64,000 bases of DNA from JBGPTF01 sp041490445 (GCA_041490445.1 JBGPTF010000003.1:124001-188000), one strand, 5' to 3'. Positions 1-8,620 are shown, counted from the first letter of the stretch. A program made the numbers and translations. The notes: generated by a model not told the origin, from the letters alone.

Positions 1-1
1 G

Positions 2-988
2 GGCGAATGGATTGCCATCATGGGCCCGTCGGGCTCGGGCAAGACGACGCTCATTAATATTCTGGGCGGGCTTGACACGTCGACAAGTGGCCGCGCGGTG
101 GTGGACGGCGTAGACGTGGCGCATCTCGATGAGGCCGGGCTGACTCGCTATCGCGCCGAGAAGGTCGGCTTCGTTTTTCAGCAGTTTTACCTGGTGCCGT
201 ATCTGACGGCGCTCGAAAACGTGATGTTGGCGCAGTATTTTCACAGCACCACCGACGAACCGGAAGCTCGTGAGGCGTTGCGGCGCGTCGGGCTGGGCGA
301 CCGGCTCGAACATCTGCCGTCGCAACTTTCCGGGGGCGAACAGCAGCGCGTGGCGGTGGCGCGTTCGCTGATCAATCATCCCAAGCTGATTCTGGCTGAC
401 GAGCCGACCGGAAACTTGGACGAGAAGAACGAAGAAATTGTCGTGAACCTGTTTCGCGACCTGCACGCCGAAGGACACACGATTCTGCTTGTCACACACG
501 ACCCAGCGATCGGCGGACTGGCGGACCGGCGGATTGATCTGGCACATGGCCGGCTGGCGCAGATCACGACGTTTTCGACGGAAGACGAAGTCCGCTTCGA
601 TCACCTGCTCGAAGAAATCTGGGTGTGCGGCGAGGAAGGGATGTCCGCACGACTCGATCAGCTCCGCACGGCGGGCGTCATTGATCCGGTGCGGACCGTC
701 CGGCGGCTGGCTGATCTGGGCTTTGTGTTGATCCGCGATTCGGACGTGAAGTTGACCTCGCGGGGGGAAGGACGCGCGCGCGACATTGTGAGACGGCATC
801 GCCTGGCGGAGCGGCTTTTCACCGACACGTTTTCGATTCCCGGTTCGGAAGCCGACACGCAAGCATGCAAGTTCGAGCACATCATCAGCCCGGAGCTCGA
901 CCAGAAAATCTGCGCTTTCCTCGGACACCCGAAGACCTGTCCGCATGGAAACCCCATTCCGCCCGGCCCGTGCTGCCCTTCTCACTGA
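2..988 (+). CDS. ABC transporter ATPase fused to a DtxR-type metalloregulator (5' partial)
   Basis: The frame is open to the window edge, so the N-terminus is missing. Numbering from the ATG at 20, it shows Walker A (2-10), Q-loop FQQ (53-55), signature LSGGEQQR (103-110), Walker B LILADE (123-128) and H-loop His160, typical of the LolD/MacB/FtsE class that energises FtsX-like permeases. From about residue 188 it becomes a DtxR/IdeR-like module: a winged-helix region followed by RHRLAERLF and ACKFEH. Aligned without gaps to DtxR, His260/Glu264 match His79/Glu83 and Cys283/Glu286/His287 match the primary metal site Cys102/Glu105/His106, while DtxR His98 is replaced by Asp279. There is no SH3-like domain. 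The protein ends in a Cys/His/Pro-rich tail. A metal-sensing ATPase or a bifunctional transporter-regulator is inference; the ATPase and DtxR calls are firm. Confidence 0.88.
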   Translation, partial: GEWIAIMGPSGSGKTTLINILGGLDTSTSGRAVVDGVDVAHLDEAGLTRYRAEKVGFVFQQFYLVPYLTALENVMLAQYFHSTTDEPEAREALRRVGLGDRLEHLPSQLSGGEQQRVAVARSLINHPKLILADEPTGNLDEKNEEIVVNLFRDLHAEGHTILLVTHDPAIGGLADRRIDLAHGRLAQITTFSTEDEVRFDHLLEEIWVCGEEGMSARLDQLRTAGVIDPVRTVRRLADLGFVLIRDSDVKLTSRGEGRARDIVRRHRLAERLFTDTFSIPGSEADTQACKFEHIISPELDQKICAFLGHPKTCPHGNPIPPGPCCPSH

Positions 989-1036
989 ATACGTCGCAAA
1001 GTTGTACGTGCAAAAGCACGGTAGAATAAGGGAGCG

Positions 1037-1429
1037 ATGCCGATCCCTACCGATGTCCGGAAAAAGCCGATGGAAGTGAAGGTGCATGTTTCGACCGGCG
1101 CGGGCGTGGACATCATCTGGTCGGACGGGCACGCGAGCCACTACGATTTTCCGTACTTGCGCGACCATTGTCCCTGCGCGCTGTGCAATGACGAACGGGA
1201 GAAAAAGTCACGCCTGGGAAGCTCGGTGGGAAGTTCAGCGGTGCTGCCCATGTTTAAGCCGAAGGCCACGGCGCGCACGGCGGCGGCAGTGGGGAACTAT
1301 GCGCTGCAAATCCAATTCTCCGACAGCCACTCGACCGGGATTTACAGCTTCGAATATCTGCGAGAGATTTGTCCCTGCAGCGCGTGCGCCAGCGCGTTCC
1401 GTTCGAAGTCCGCATCACCCACAACCTGA
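1037..1429 (+). CDS. DUF971 (GBBH-like N-terminal) domain protein
   Basis: 130 aa. It begins with an IIWSDGHAS-type strand and carries the DUF971 pattern of two Cys clusters, DHCPCALC and EICPCSAC, separated by a variable insert. The domain also occurs at the N-terminus of gamma-butyrobetaine hydroxylases and is often encoded beside or within Mrp/ApbC Fe-S carrier proteins, so a metal or Fe-S handling role is plausible but unproven. The start is supported by AAGGGAG seven bases upstream. It lies 48 bp downstream of the ABC-DtxR gene on the same strand and may be co-transcribed with it. The C-terminal 15 residues are low-complexity Ser/Ala/Thr. Confidence 0.75.
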   Translation: MPIPTDVRKKPMEVKVHVSTGAGVDIIWSDGHASHYDFPYLRDHCPCALCNDEREKKSRLGSSVGSSAVLPMFKPKATARTAAAVGNYALQIQFSDSHSTGIYSFEYLREICPCSACASAFRSKSASPTT

Positions 1430-1486
1430 TCGTCTTTTCTTTCCCCGGATTCCATCGTATAGTGCTTTTCCGCGTCTCAACTATTC

Positions 1487-3745
1487 ATGAACCTGATTCC
1501 CAAGTCTCTTTCCCAACCGCGCCGGCGTGCCGTGCAGGTTCTCGTGGCCACGACGGCCATGCTCAGCTTCATTTCGTTCTGGCGCGCTGCGGCCATCGTG
1601 CTCAACGACCTGGCTTCGTCGGCCTACTACGCGGGCGGCGAAGCGGAAGGGTTCATCGGAAAGACCGCGCCATGGTTCATCCTGGCCATCATGCTGTTCT
1701 CCTACGCGGTGCGCGCGATTTACGTGGAGAGCTGCGCGATGTTCGTCCGCGGCGGAGTGTACCGGGTGGTGAAGGAAGCGCTGGGCGGCACGATGGCGAA
1801 GATTTCCGTTTCAGCGCTGATGTTCGATTACATCCTCACCGGGCCGATCAGCGGCGTGGCGGCGGGGCAGTACGTTGTCGGCGTGACCAATGAGCTGCTC
1901 GCGTACGCCCATATTCAGACAACTGTGCCATCGGGGTTCGGGGCCGCGCTGATCGCGATCGCCGTCACGCTGTATTTCTGGTGGCAGAACGTGAAGGGCA
2001 TCCCTGATTCGAGCGAGAAGGCGCTGCGGATCATGCAGTTCACGACCGTGATGGTGGTGCTCTTGATCGGCTGGTGCGGCTATACCCTCTGGGTGCGCGG
2101 GGTACATCTGCCGCCGGCGCCAGTGGCGCACAACATTCTGCTCGAGCGGAATGCGATGGGCTGGCTCTATGGCATCCACCTGGGCAGAATGATTACGCTC
2201 GTCGCCGTCTTCGTCGGTTTGGGCCATTCCGTGCTGGCGATGAGCGGAGAGGAATCGCTCGCGCAGGTCTATCGTGAAATCGAGCATCCGAAGCTGCCAA
2301 ACCTGAAGAAGGCGGGCCTGATCATATTCATCTACAGCCTAGTGTTCACCTCGCTGGTTTCCTTTTTCGCGGTGATGATCATCCCCGACTCCGTCCGTCC
2401 GGCTCACTTTCAAAACCTGATCGGCGGCCTGGCGATGCACCTGCAAGGGCCGTTCATGATCCGACTGGCGTTCCACGTATTCGTGGTCGTGGTCGGCATG
2501 CTGATCCTTTCCGGCGCGGTCAATACGGCGATCGTCGGCTCGAACGGCGTGTTGAACCGCGTGTCCGAAGATGGCGTGCTCACCGATTGGTTTCGCCATC
2601 CGCATCCTCGCTTCGGCACATCACACCGGCTGATTAACATGGTCGTCGGGTTTCAAATCGTGACGATTCTCATCAGCCGCGGCGACGTCACCTTCCTTGC
2701 CAACCTGTACGCCTTCGGAGTGATCTGGAGCTTTGCTTTGAAAGGGGTTGCGGTGCTGGTGCTGCGGTACACGCACCCGCAAGACCGCGAGTATAAGGTT
2801 CCACTGAACGTGACGATTGCCGGAAAGGAAATTCCAGTCGGCCTCGGCATCATCACGCTGGTCCTTCTGATGATCGCGGTTGTGAATTTGTTCACGAAGC
2901 CTGCCGCGACTGTTTCCGGCCTGATTTTCTCCGTGATTCTCTTCGGAATCTTTTCTGTTTCCGAGCGGATCGTTCATCGGCAGCGCGGGGCCGCACAAGT
3001 CGAACTCGACCAGTTCAATCTAGAGCAGGAAGCAGACCTCTCTCCACGGACCGTTGGCGCGCGGCCAGGGAACATTCTGGTGCCGGTCAGCACGCACTAT
3101 GCGCTGTACCATCTCGACCAGGAATTGCGGCGCGTCCGGACCGAGCAGCAGGACGTTGTCGTCTTGCACATGCGCATGCTGCGCCGCTCCGCGTCGGGTG
3201 AGTACGACCTTGCTCCAGACCAGTTGTTCAGCACCATCGAGCAATTGCTGTTCACCAAAGTGCTCGAGATAGCGGAAAAGGAAGGAAAGCCGGTGCGGCT
3301 GGCAGTGGCTGCCACGAACGACCTTTGGGACGGCATTCTGCGCGCCGCAGTCAACCTGCAGTCATCCACTATCGTCGCCGGAAGTTCGTCAAAATCACCC
3401 ATCGCGGAGCAGGCGCGCGTCGTGGGGCTTTCCTGGGAGCGTCTGCCCGAGCCGAGGCCGCAATTGGCGCTGGAGATTTTCTCCCCAACTGGACAGGAAC
3501 AGATCTTCTACCTTGGCCCGCACGCCCCGCGGCTGACGGCGAAGGAGATCGACCTGCTGCACAGGGTGTGGCTCGAGCTCAGCGAAAAGATTGGCGGCGA
3601 GGAAATTCATCACCACGACATCGTCCACTTCGCCCTCGATGAAGTGGAGCGAGAAATCACGGAGGGACAGGGCGAGGCGGTGCTCCAACGGCTTCGCGAG
3701 CATCTTCGGGAAATCAAAGAGCGGCGCGAGTCGGGCCTGCTGTAA
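1487..3745 (+). CDS. APC-superfamily permease with C-terminal UspA-like domain
   Basis: 752 aa inner-membrane protein. The first ~480 residues form about 12 hydrophobic helices in amino acid/polyamine/organocation (APC) style, with an early segment around SSAYYAGGEAEG. From about residue 520 the sequence turns soluble: a GNILVPVSTHYALYHLDQEL stretch starts a UspA-like alpha/beta fold that continues to the end. Fusions of APC transporters to Usp domains are known; the Usp part is thought to bind nucleotide and modulate transport. The substrate cannot be told from sequence. The ATG at 1487 has no strong Shine-Dalgarno. The gene converges on mscL, 24 bp away. Confidence 0.8.
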   Translation: MNLIPKSLSQPRRRAVQVLVATTAMLSFISFWRAAAIVLNDLASSAYYAGGEAEGFIGKTAPWFILAIMLFSYAVRAIYVESCAMFVRGGVYRVVKEALGGTMAKISVSALMFDYILTGPISGVAAGQYVVGVTNELLAYAHIQTTVPSGFGAALIAIAVTLYFWWQNVKGIPDSSEKALRIMQFTTVMVVLLIGWCGYTLWVRGVHLPPAPVAHNILLERNAMGWLYGIHLGRMITLVAVFVGLGHSVLAMSGEESLAQVYREIEHPKLPNLKKAGLIIFIYSLVFTSLVSFFAVMIIPDSVRPAHFQNLIGGLAMHLQGPFMIRLAFHVFVVVVGMLILSGAVNTAIVGSNGVLNRVSEDGVLTDWFRHPHPRFGTSHRLINMVVGFQIVTILISRGDVTFLANLYAFGVIWSFALKGVAVLVLRYTHPQDREYKVPLNVTIAGKEIPVGLGIITLVLLMIAVVNLFTKPAATVSGLIFSVILFGIFSVSERIVHRQRGAAQVELDQFNLEQEADLSPRTVGARPGNILVPVSTHYALYHLDQELRRVRTEQQDVVVLHMRMLRRSASGEYDLAPDQLFSTIEQLLFTKVLEIAEKEGKPVRLAVAATNDLWDGILRAAVNLQSSTIVAGSSSKSPIAEQARVVGLSWERLPEPRPQLALEIFSPTGQEQIFYLGPHAPRLTAKEIDLLHRVWLELSEKIGGEEIHHHDIVHFALDEVEREITEGQGEAVLQRLREHLREIKERRESGLL

Positions 3746-3769
3746 CGGCTTCCGGCTCCCCTTCTCCCT

Positions 3770-4213
3770 TCAAGCGGCGCGGAGCTCCGACGTGCAATGC
3801 GCGCAGCGCATGGCCTTGGTCGGAATCACCGAGAAGCAATAGGGGCAATCCTTCATTGCCGGCGCTGCGGGCGCAGGGGCCGGCTTCGGCATCCAGCGAT
3901 TCACCTGGCGCACAAACAGAAAGATGGCGAATGCGACGATCAGAAAATCCAGGATCGTGTTCAGAAAGATCCCGTAGTTGACCGTCGCCGCGCCCGCTGC
4001 TTTGGCATCCTGCAGCGTCGCGAACGGCTTTCCCGAAAGATTCAGGAACAGACTCGCGAAATCCGTTTTACCGAGCAGCAAGCCGACCGGCGGCATCAGG
4101 ATGTCGCTCACAAACGAGGTGATGATCTTTCCAAACGCCGCACCGAGAATGATGCCGATCGCCATGTCGAGCACATTCCCGCGCAGTGCAAAAGTTTTGA
4201 ATTCTTTGAGCAT
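3770..4213 (-). CDS. mscL: large-conductance mechanosensitive channel MscL with C-terminal zinc ribbon
   Basis: 147 aa. The N-terminus MLKEFKTFALRGNVLDMAIG and the first transmembrane helix (about 15-45) are diagnostic of MscL; the second helix is around 80-102. The homopentameric channel opens under membrane tension and releases solutes on osmotic downshock. After a Pro/Ala linker (111-119) the protein ends in a zinc-ribbon knuckle, Cys123-x2-Cys126 and Cys137-x2-Cys140, which E. coli MscL lacks. A GGGGGA Shine-Dalgarno precedes the ATG. The gene is monocistronic in appearance, convergent with the APC permease. Confidence 0.95.
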   Translation of the reverse strand: MLKEFKTFALRGNVLDMAIGIILGAAFGKIITSFVSDILMPPVGLLLGKTDFASLFLNLSGKPFATLQDAKAAGAATVNYGIFLNTILDFLIVAFAIFLFVRQVNRWMPKPAPAPAAPAMKDCPYCFSVIPTKAMRCAHCTSELRAA

Positions 4214-4263
4214 GTGGAATCCCCCTGTGCAGATACGAAATACCTGCGGGCAACACTACCCAA

Positions 4264-4740
4264 TTAGCCGCCGTAGGAAAAGCCTGTTTCGCGAAGAGTG
4301 AGCGGCTCCTCGTCGCGGCGCACGCCGGCGGCGACAACTTCGGCGACAAAGATGGTGTGGTCGCCACGGCGAATTTCTTCGACCACACGGCATTCGAGCC
4401 AGGCAGGAAAGTCAACGAGCAGGGGAGCGCCCGTTACGCCGATTTCGAAACGGAAGCCGTGAAGCGTATCGCCTTCGTGTTTCGCGGTCTTGAAAAAACG
4501 CATCGCGAGATCCTTCTGGGTTTTCCCCACGACGTGAAGGGCGAAGGCGCGGGACGCGGCAATGGCTTGGTGCAGGCTGCTGTCGAGCTGGATGCCTGCC
4601 ATGACCAGCGGCGGATCGAACGAGCTTTGCGAGACCCAGTTGATCGTGCCGGCGGCGCAGGATTCGCCGTCACGCGCGGTGGCGACATAGAGGCCGTAGG
4701 TCAACAAGCGCAGCGCCTTCTTTTTTGCGGCTGGATCCAT
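4264..4740 (-). CDS. flavin reductase family (FMN-binding split barrel) protein
   Basis: 158 aa, matching the flavin reductase-like domain: N-terminal LTYGLYVATARDGESCAAGT strand, then NWVSQSSFDPPLVMAGIQ, then LHVVGKTQKDLAMRFFK, a layout shared by NAD(P)H:FMN oxidoreductases that feed two-component monooxygenases or iron proteins. No partner monooxygenase is nearby, so the electron acceptor is unknown. It is a soluble cytoplasmic protein, on the same strand as a small membrane protein immediately upstream, with 27 bp between them. The start has a weak Shine-Dalgarno. Confidence 0.8.
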   Translation of the reverse strand: MDPAAKKKALRLLTYGLYVATARDGESCAAGTINWVSQSSFDPPLVMAGIQLDSSLHQAIAASRAFALHVVGKTQKDLAMRFFKTAKHEGDTLHGFRFEIGVTGAPLLVDFPAWLECRVVEEIRRGDHTIFVAEVVAAGVRRDEEPLTLRETGFSYGG

Positions 4741-4767
4741 CGAATGAACTGTTCCTCGAATGCCGTC

Positions 4768-5127
4768 CTAGGGCACGCGCGAAAAAACCGCCGCGCCGAT
4801 CAGCCCGCGGAGGGCGAGCACGCCGCCACCCGCTGCCAGCAACAGCGTGCCTTGCGATTGCGGGAGCCAATTCGTGCTGATCACGATCGCTCCGAACAAG
4901 GCCAGCGAGCCCGCGCGCACCCCCGAAGGCCAGCGCGGGCGTTCGCGGGCAGACTGCACCCAGAGACGGAGGCCCCAGTAGAGCAAGGCGACGCCTGCAA
5001 TGATCCACCAGGCGGAGCGGCGCGGCGGGACGTAGCGCCTTGAGAGGCCGGCAACGAGAATAAAAATTCCCAGAAGGACGAAAAGGATCTCGTTGAAAAG
5101 GCGAATCAGCTGCGTCGGATTTGGCAT
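4768..5127 (-). CDS. small membrane protein of unknown function
   Basis: About 119 aa from the ATG at 5127; in-frame alternatives at 5151 (ATG) and 5178 (TTG) would add 8 or 17 residues and none has a good Shine-Dalgarno. Four hydrophobic segments are visible (roughly 13-30, 39-55, 70-85 and 92-110), separated by a basic loop RRYVPPRR and a second charged loop SARERPRW. No family is recognised. It lies upstream of the flavin reductase gene and diverges from trxB. Confidence 0.55.
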   Translation of the reverse strand: MPNPTQLIRLFNEILFVLLGIFILVAGLSRRYVPPRRSAWWIIAGVALLYWGLRLWVQSARERPRWPSGVRAGSLALFGAIVISTNWLPQSQGTLLLAAGGGVLALRGLIGAAVFSRVP

Positions 5128-5219
5128 GCGATTCAGACTGTCGGCAAGCATTATCGCCCAGGGAAGTAAGTGAAGCAATCGGCGGGATCAGAGAATGGGG
5201 GATGCCCCGAGGCGTGGAA

Positions 5220-5228
5220 TGCTAAAAT
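5220..5228 (+). promoter_or_regulatory. extended -10 promoter candidate for trxB
   Basis: TGcTAAAAT, an extended -10 (TG-n-TAnAAT type), lies 62 bases before the chosen trxB GTG. No recognisable -35 is present at the right distance, as is usual for extended -10 promoters. The same TGc-TATA pattern recurs at 45835-45843 (minus) and 50331-50339 (plus). Confidence 0.4.
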
Positions 5229-5289
5229 AGGACGCTCTTGCGTTGCATCGAAATGGGGCCGACCTGTATCGAATAGTCGGGGAGAAAAC

Positions 5290-6216
5290 GTGCACAACGT
5301 CATCATCATCGGAAGCGGCTGCGCGGGGTTGACGGCTGCCATCTACGCGGGGCGGGCCAATTTGAAGCCGCTCGTGATTGACGGGTACGAGCCCGGCGGG
5401 CAGCTCACGCTGACCACCATGGTCGAAAACTATCCCGGATTCCCGGACGGGATTCTCGGGCCCGAACTGATCGAGAACATGCGCAAGCAAGCGCAGCGTT
5501 TTGGTGCGGAATTCAAGTCGGGCGCAGTAACCCAGGTGGACCTGAGCCATCGGCCGTTCACGATTACGGCGGGCAAAGAAACGTACCAGAGCAAGGCGCT
5601 GATCATCGCCGCAGGCGCTTCGGCGAGGCTGCTGGGACTGGAATCCGAGCGCAAACTGATCGGGCATGGTGTCTCGACGTGCGCGACGTGCGATGGCTAT
5701 TTTTTCCGCGAGAGGGAAATTGCGGTGGTCGGCGGCGGCGACACGGCGATGGAGGAAGCGATCTTTCTCACAAAATTCGCGAAGAGGGTGAACGTCCTGC
5801 ACCGGCGGAAGGAATTTCGCGCTTCGAAGATCATGTACGATCGCGCCCGTGCGAACGAGAAGATTCGGTTCCTTACGCCGGTTATCGTCGAAGAAGTGCT
5901 CGACGCCGAGAAGCAGAGCGTCGAGGCGGTGAAGATTCGGAACGTGGAGACGAACCAAGTTTCCATTCTTCCGATCCACGGGCTGTTCATCGGCATCGGC
6001 CACGAGCCGAGCACAAAAGTGTTCCGCGGCCAGCTCGAAATGAACGACGCCGGCTACCTGCTCACCAAGGGCGGCAGCCGGACGAGCGTGGAAGGAGTGT
6101 TTGCCGCGGGGGACGTACAGGATTCCGTCTATCGCCAGGCGGTCACGGCCGCAGGGTCGGGCTGCATGGCCGCGATCGATGCCGAACGGTTTCTAGAAGC
6201 GCACCACGAGCACTAG
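5290..6216 (+). CDS. trxB: thioredoxin-disulfide reductase
   Basis: 308 aa from the GTG at 5290, chosen because GGGGAG sits just upstream and translation starts at the FAD-binding strand HNVIIIGSGCAGLTAAIYAG. The redox-active motif CATCDG is Cys131-x2-Cys134, the NADPH-binding GGGDTAMEEA follows, and the C-terminal VFAAGDVQDSVYRQ motif is present, all as in bacterial low-Mr TrxB. The enzyme passes NADPH electrons to thioredoxin in the cytosol. A longer in-frame extension to 5170 would put 40 non-homologous residues before the Rossmann fold and is rejected. An extended -10 lies 62 bp upstream. Confidence 0.96.
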   Translation: MHNVIIIGSGCAGLTAAIYAGRANLKPLVIDGYEPGGQLTLTTMVENYPGFPDGILGPELIENMRKQAQRFGAEFKSGAVTQVDLSHRPFTITAGKETYQSKALIIAAGASARLLGLESERKLIGHGVSTCATCDGYFFREREIAVVGGGDTAMEEAIFLTKFAKRVNVLHRRKEFRASKIMYDRARANEKIRFLTPVIVEEVLDAEKQSVEAVKIRNVETNQVSILPIHGLFIGIGHEPSTKVFRGQLEMNDAGYLLTKGGSRTSVEGVFAAGDVQDSVYRQAVTAAGSGCMAAIDAERFLEAHHEH

Positions 6217-6299
6217 CATCGCGCGCATCGCCAAGGCATAATTTCCTCCCGGATGGCCTCTCTCCCTCGACCCTGTCCCCCGCAACGGAGACCTCGCTG

Positions 6300-7295
6300 A
6301 TGCTGCGCGCGCTGCTGCTGCAGATGTCGAAAAGCAAGTGGATGGCGCGCCGGGTGATGCAAAACGGCGCGAGCCGACGGATGGCGCAGCGTTTCGTCGC
6401 CGGGGCCACGCTGGACGACGCCGTCGCCGCGGCGCGAACCCTGAATCTAGCGGGGCGCATGGTGAGCCTCGATTATCTCGGCGAGAACGTGGCGAGCGAG
6501 GCCGATGCCCGCCGCGCTGCCGAGACGTATATGGCCCTGTTCGACCGGATTGCGTCAGAGAAGCTGGACGCAAACGTTTCGTTGAAGCTGACACAGCTCG
6601 GGCTCGATCTCGGCGCGGATCTGTGCCAAGACCTGGTCGAGCAAATCGTCGCGCGCGCAGCGGGCTATGGCAATTTTGTACGTATCGACATGGAAGGGTC
6701 GGCGTACACGCAGCGCACGATTGACCTCTGCAAGCGGGTGCGCGAGAAGAGCCCTGCGGTGGGAGTTGTTCTGCAGGCGTATCTCTATCGAAGCGAGCAG
6801 GACGCGGAGGATTTGCTCACCATCGGCTGCCGCATTCGTCTTTGCAAGGGCGCGTATCAGGAGCCGGCGGAGATTGCGTTCCCGAAGAAGGCCGACGCGG
6901 ACGCGAACTACGTCAAGGTGATGCGGATTTTGCTGGCGAGCCGCGTGTATCACGGCATCGCCACGCACGACCCGCGGATGATCGCGGCGACGAAGGAATT
7001 TGCGGAGAGGAAGGGAATCGGCCGCGAACAGTTTGAATTTCAGATGCTTTACGGCATCCGGACCGACCTGCAGGAACAGCTCATCCGTGAAGGCTACCGG
7101 CTGCGCGTGTACGTACCTTTCGGCAAGGACTGGTTCCCTTATTTCATGCGCCGGCTCGCTGAGCGCCCCGCCAATCTGGGTTTTTTCCTCCGCAACGTCC
7201 TCCGCGGAAATTACGGCCGCCACGCGGCAAGGCAGGACTCAAGCTTTCCGGCAGACGGCGACGCCGTCGCGAAGCGGAACGATCACCGGAAATAG
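6300..7295 (+). CDS. proline dehydrogenase
   Basis: 331 aa from the ATG at 6300. The open frame runs further upstream through trxB but only this start gives the monofunctional ProDH length. FAD-dependent oxidation of L-proline to pyrroline-5-carboxylate, delivering electrons to the quinone pool. Diagnostic stretches are the NVSLKLTQLGLDLG strand, RIDMEGSAYTQRTIDL, VLQAYLYRSEQDAEDL and RLCKGAYQEP, in PutA-barrel order. No P5C dehydrogenase gene is in the window. The last 57 nt overlap the convergent methyltransferase gene, so the tail after NYGRHAARQ is probably poorly conserved. Confidence 0.92.
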   Translation: MLRALLLQMSKSKWMARRVMQNGASRRMAQRFVAGATLDDAVAAARTLNLAGRMVSLDYLGENVASEADARRAAETYMALFDRIASEKLDANVSLKLTQLGLDLGADLCQDLVEQIVARAAGYGNFVRIDMEGSAYTQRTIDLCKRVREKSPAVGVVLQAYLYRSEQDAEDLLTIGCRIRLCKGAYQEPAEIAFPKKADADANYVKVMRILLASRVYHGIATHDPRMIAATKEFAERKGIGREQFEFQMLYGIRTDLQEQLIREGYRLRVYVPFGKDWFPYFMRRLAERPANLGFFLRNVLRGNYGRHAARQDSSFPADGDAVAKRNDHRK

Positions 7296-7871
7296 TTCCC
7301 GCGAGGAATAGATCATTTTGTTGAAGCGCTGGATGCCGCGCGTCGAGGCTTCTTTCGTGCGGCGCGTGACGCGTCCCGACCAAAGCGTGTTGTCGGCGAT
7401 CAAAAGTCCGCCGCGGCGCAAACGGGGCAGGGCCTTGCGGAGCGCGGCGGGATACTGGTGCTTGTCCACATCAATGAAGATGAGATCGAAGCTTCCGGGC
7501 ACGCGGTCAATCCATTTCACCGCATCGCCGGTCAAAAAGCGAATTCGATTCGCGACTCCGGCGCGGCGCGTGTAGTCCTGCGCACGGCGAACATTGTCCG
7601 GATCGCCATCCGTGTAAAGGATCTCCGCACCGGGCCCTGCCGCGCGAGCGAGCCAGATGGCCGAATAGCCGATGGCCGAGCCCATCTCGAAAATACGTTT
7701 TGCGCCGGATGTCTTCGCGAGCAGATAGAGCAGCCGCCCAACGGCCGGGCCGATGATGGGCACTCGATGCTGCGCCGCGTATCGTTCCATCTCGCGCAGC
7801 ACGAGGTCGCGCCGCGGCAACATGCTGTAGAGGTAGTTTTCCACGGCGCGCTCGACGATCTTGCCCGCCAT
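7239..7871 (-). CDS. SAM-dependent O-methyltransferase (family 3, caffeoyl-CoA OMT-like)
   Basis: 210 aa from the ATG at 7871, which has GGGGAATTGT just upstream; the frame extends 10 codons further without a ribosome site. Rossmann motif I is FEMGSAIGYSAIWLARA and the acidic strand end ILYTDGDP binds SAM; FDLIFIDVDKHQYP is the metal/substrate motif of the catechol and caffeoyl-CoA OMT family. The methyl acceptor is unknown. The start lies 10 bp downstream of the metallo-hydrolase stop, so the two are translationally linked; the 3' end overlaps proline dehydrogenase by 57 nt. Confidence 0.85.
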   Translation of the reverse strand: MAGKIVERAVENYLYSMLPRRDLVLREMERYAAQHRVPIIGPAVGRLLYLLAKTSGAKRIFEMGSAIGYSAIWLARAAGPGAEILYTDGDPDNVRRAQDYTRRAGVANRIRFLTGDAVKWIDRVPGSFDLIFIDVDKHQYPAALRKALPRLRRGGLLIADNTLWSGRVTRRTKEASTRGIQRFNKMIYSSRELFPVIVPLRDGVAVCRKA

Positions 7872-7881
7872 ACAATTCCCC

Positions 7882-8598
7882 CTATTCGCCCAGTGTTTCA
7901 CCGGGCTTCAGCGCGTGGATTTCGAGGCTGGCAACGTCCTGGGTCAGGTGTCGAAGCTCTTCCGGCGTACCCGTCAATGCTGGAAATGTGCCGTAATGCA
8001 TCGGCACGACGTGACGAACATTGAGCAGGCGAATGGCGAGCGCCGCCTCGCGAGGGCCCATGGTGTAAAGATTGCCAATGGGAAGGCAGGCCAGCTCCGG
8101 CGCATAGAGTTCGCCGATAAGCTTCATGTCATTGAAAACCGTGGTGTCACCCGCATGATAGAGCGTGAATCCGCCGGGCAGGCGGATGATGTAGCCTGCC
8201 GGTTCGCCGGCGTAGAGAAACTTGCCGTTCTCTTCGATGCTGTTGGAGTGGATGGCGTGGACCATGGTAACTTCGATGTCACCAACTTTTTGCGTGCCGC
8301 CTTTGCCCATCGGCATCGTGTTCTGGATGTCCTTCGACGCCAGCCAGACCGCGGTCTCGTAAATCGCGACGACCTTCGGCCTATGCTGGTAGGCGAGTGC
8401 AATGACATCGGCGAAGTGGTCGGAGTGGGCGTGCGTGATGAGCATCGCGTCGATGCGGGCAAATTTCTTGAGCGCGTCGGGGCACTTCGGATTCGTTTCC
8501 GTCCAGGGATCAATCAGGATCACATGGCCGGAAGGAGTGGTGATCTTGAAAGTGCTGTGGCCGAGCCAGGTGATCTTGTTTCCCCGCAAGCGGAGCAT
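7882..8598 (-). CDS. UPF0173-type metal-dependent hydrolase (metallo-beta-lactamase fold)
   Basis: 238 aa. The N-terminus KITWLGHSTFKI and the zinc motif THAHSDH (His56, His58, Asp60, His61) are those of the YtkL/UPF0173 branch of the beta-lactamase fold; later histidines in LYHAGDTTVF and VPMHYGTFP complete the dinuclear site. The substrate is unknown. AAGGAG lies nine bases before the ATG. It is the second gene of a tlpA-hydrolase-methyltransferase run on the minus strand, with gaps of 22 and 10 bp. Confidence 0.87.
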   Translation of the reverse strand: MLRLRGNKITWLGHSTFKITTPSGHVILIDPWTETNPKCPDALKKFARIDAMLITHAHSDHFADVIALAYQHRPKVVAIYETAVWLASKDIQNTMPMGKGGTQKVGDIEVTMVHAIHSNSIEENGKFLYAGEPAGYIIRLPGGFTLYHAGDTTVFNDMKLIGELYAPELACLPIGNLYTMGPREAALAIRLLNVRHVVPMHYGTFPALTGTPEELRHLTQDVASLEIHALKPGETLGE

Positions 8599-8620
8599 GG
8601 TGGCGTCTCCTTCCGATGAA

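Noticed and set aside
5679..6299. N-terminal extension of proline dehydrogenase through trxB
   Set aside because: The extra 207 residues lie in another frame of trxB and have no similarity to proline dehydrogenase; the ATG at 6300 fits the family length.
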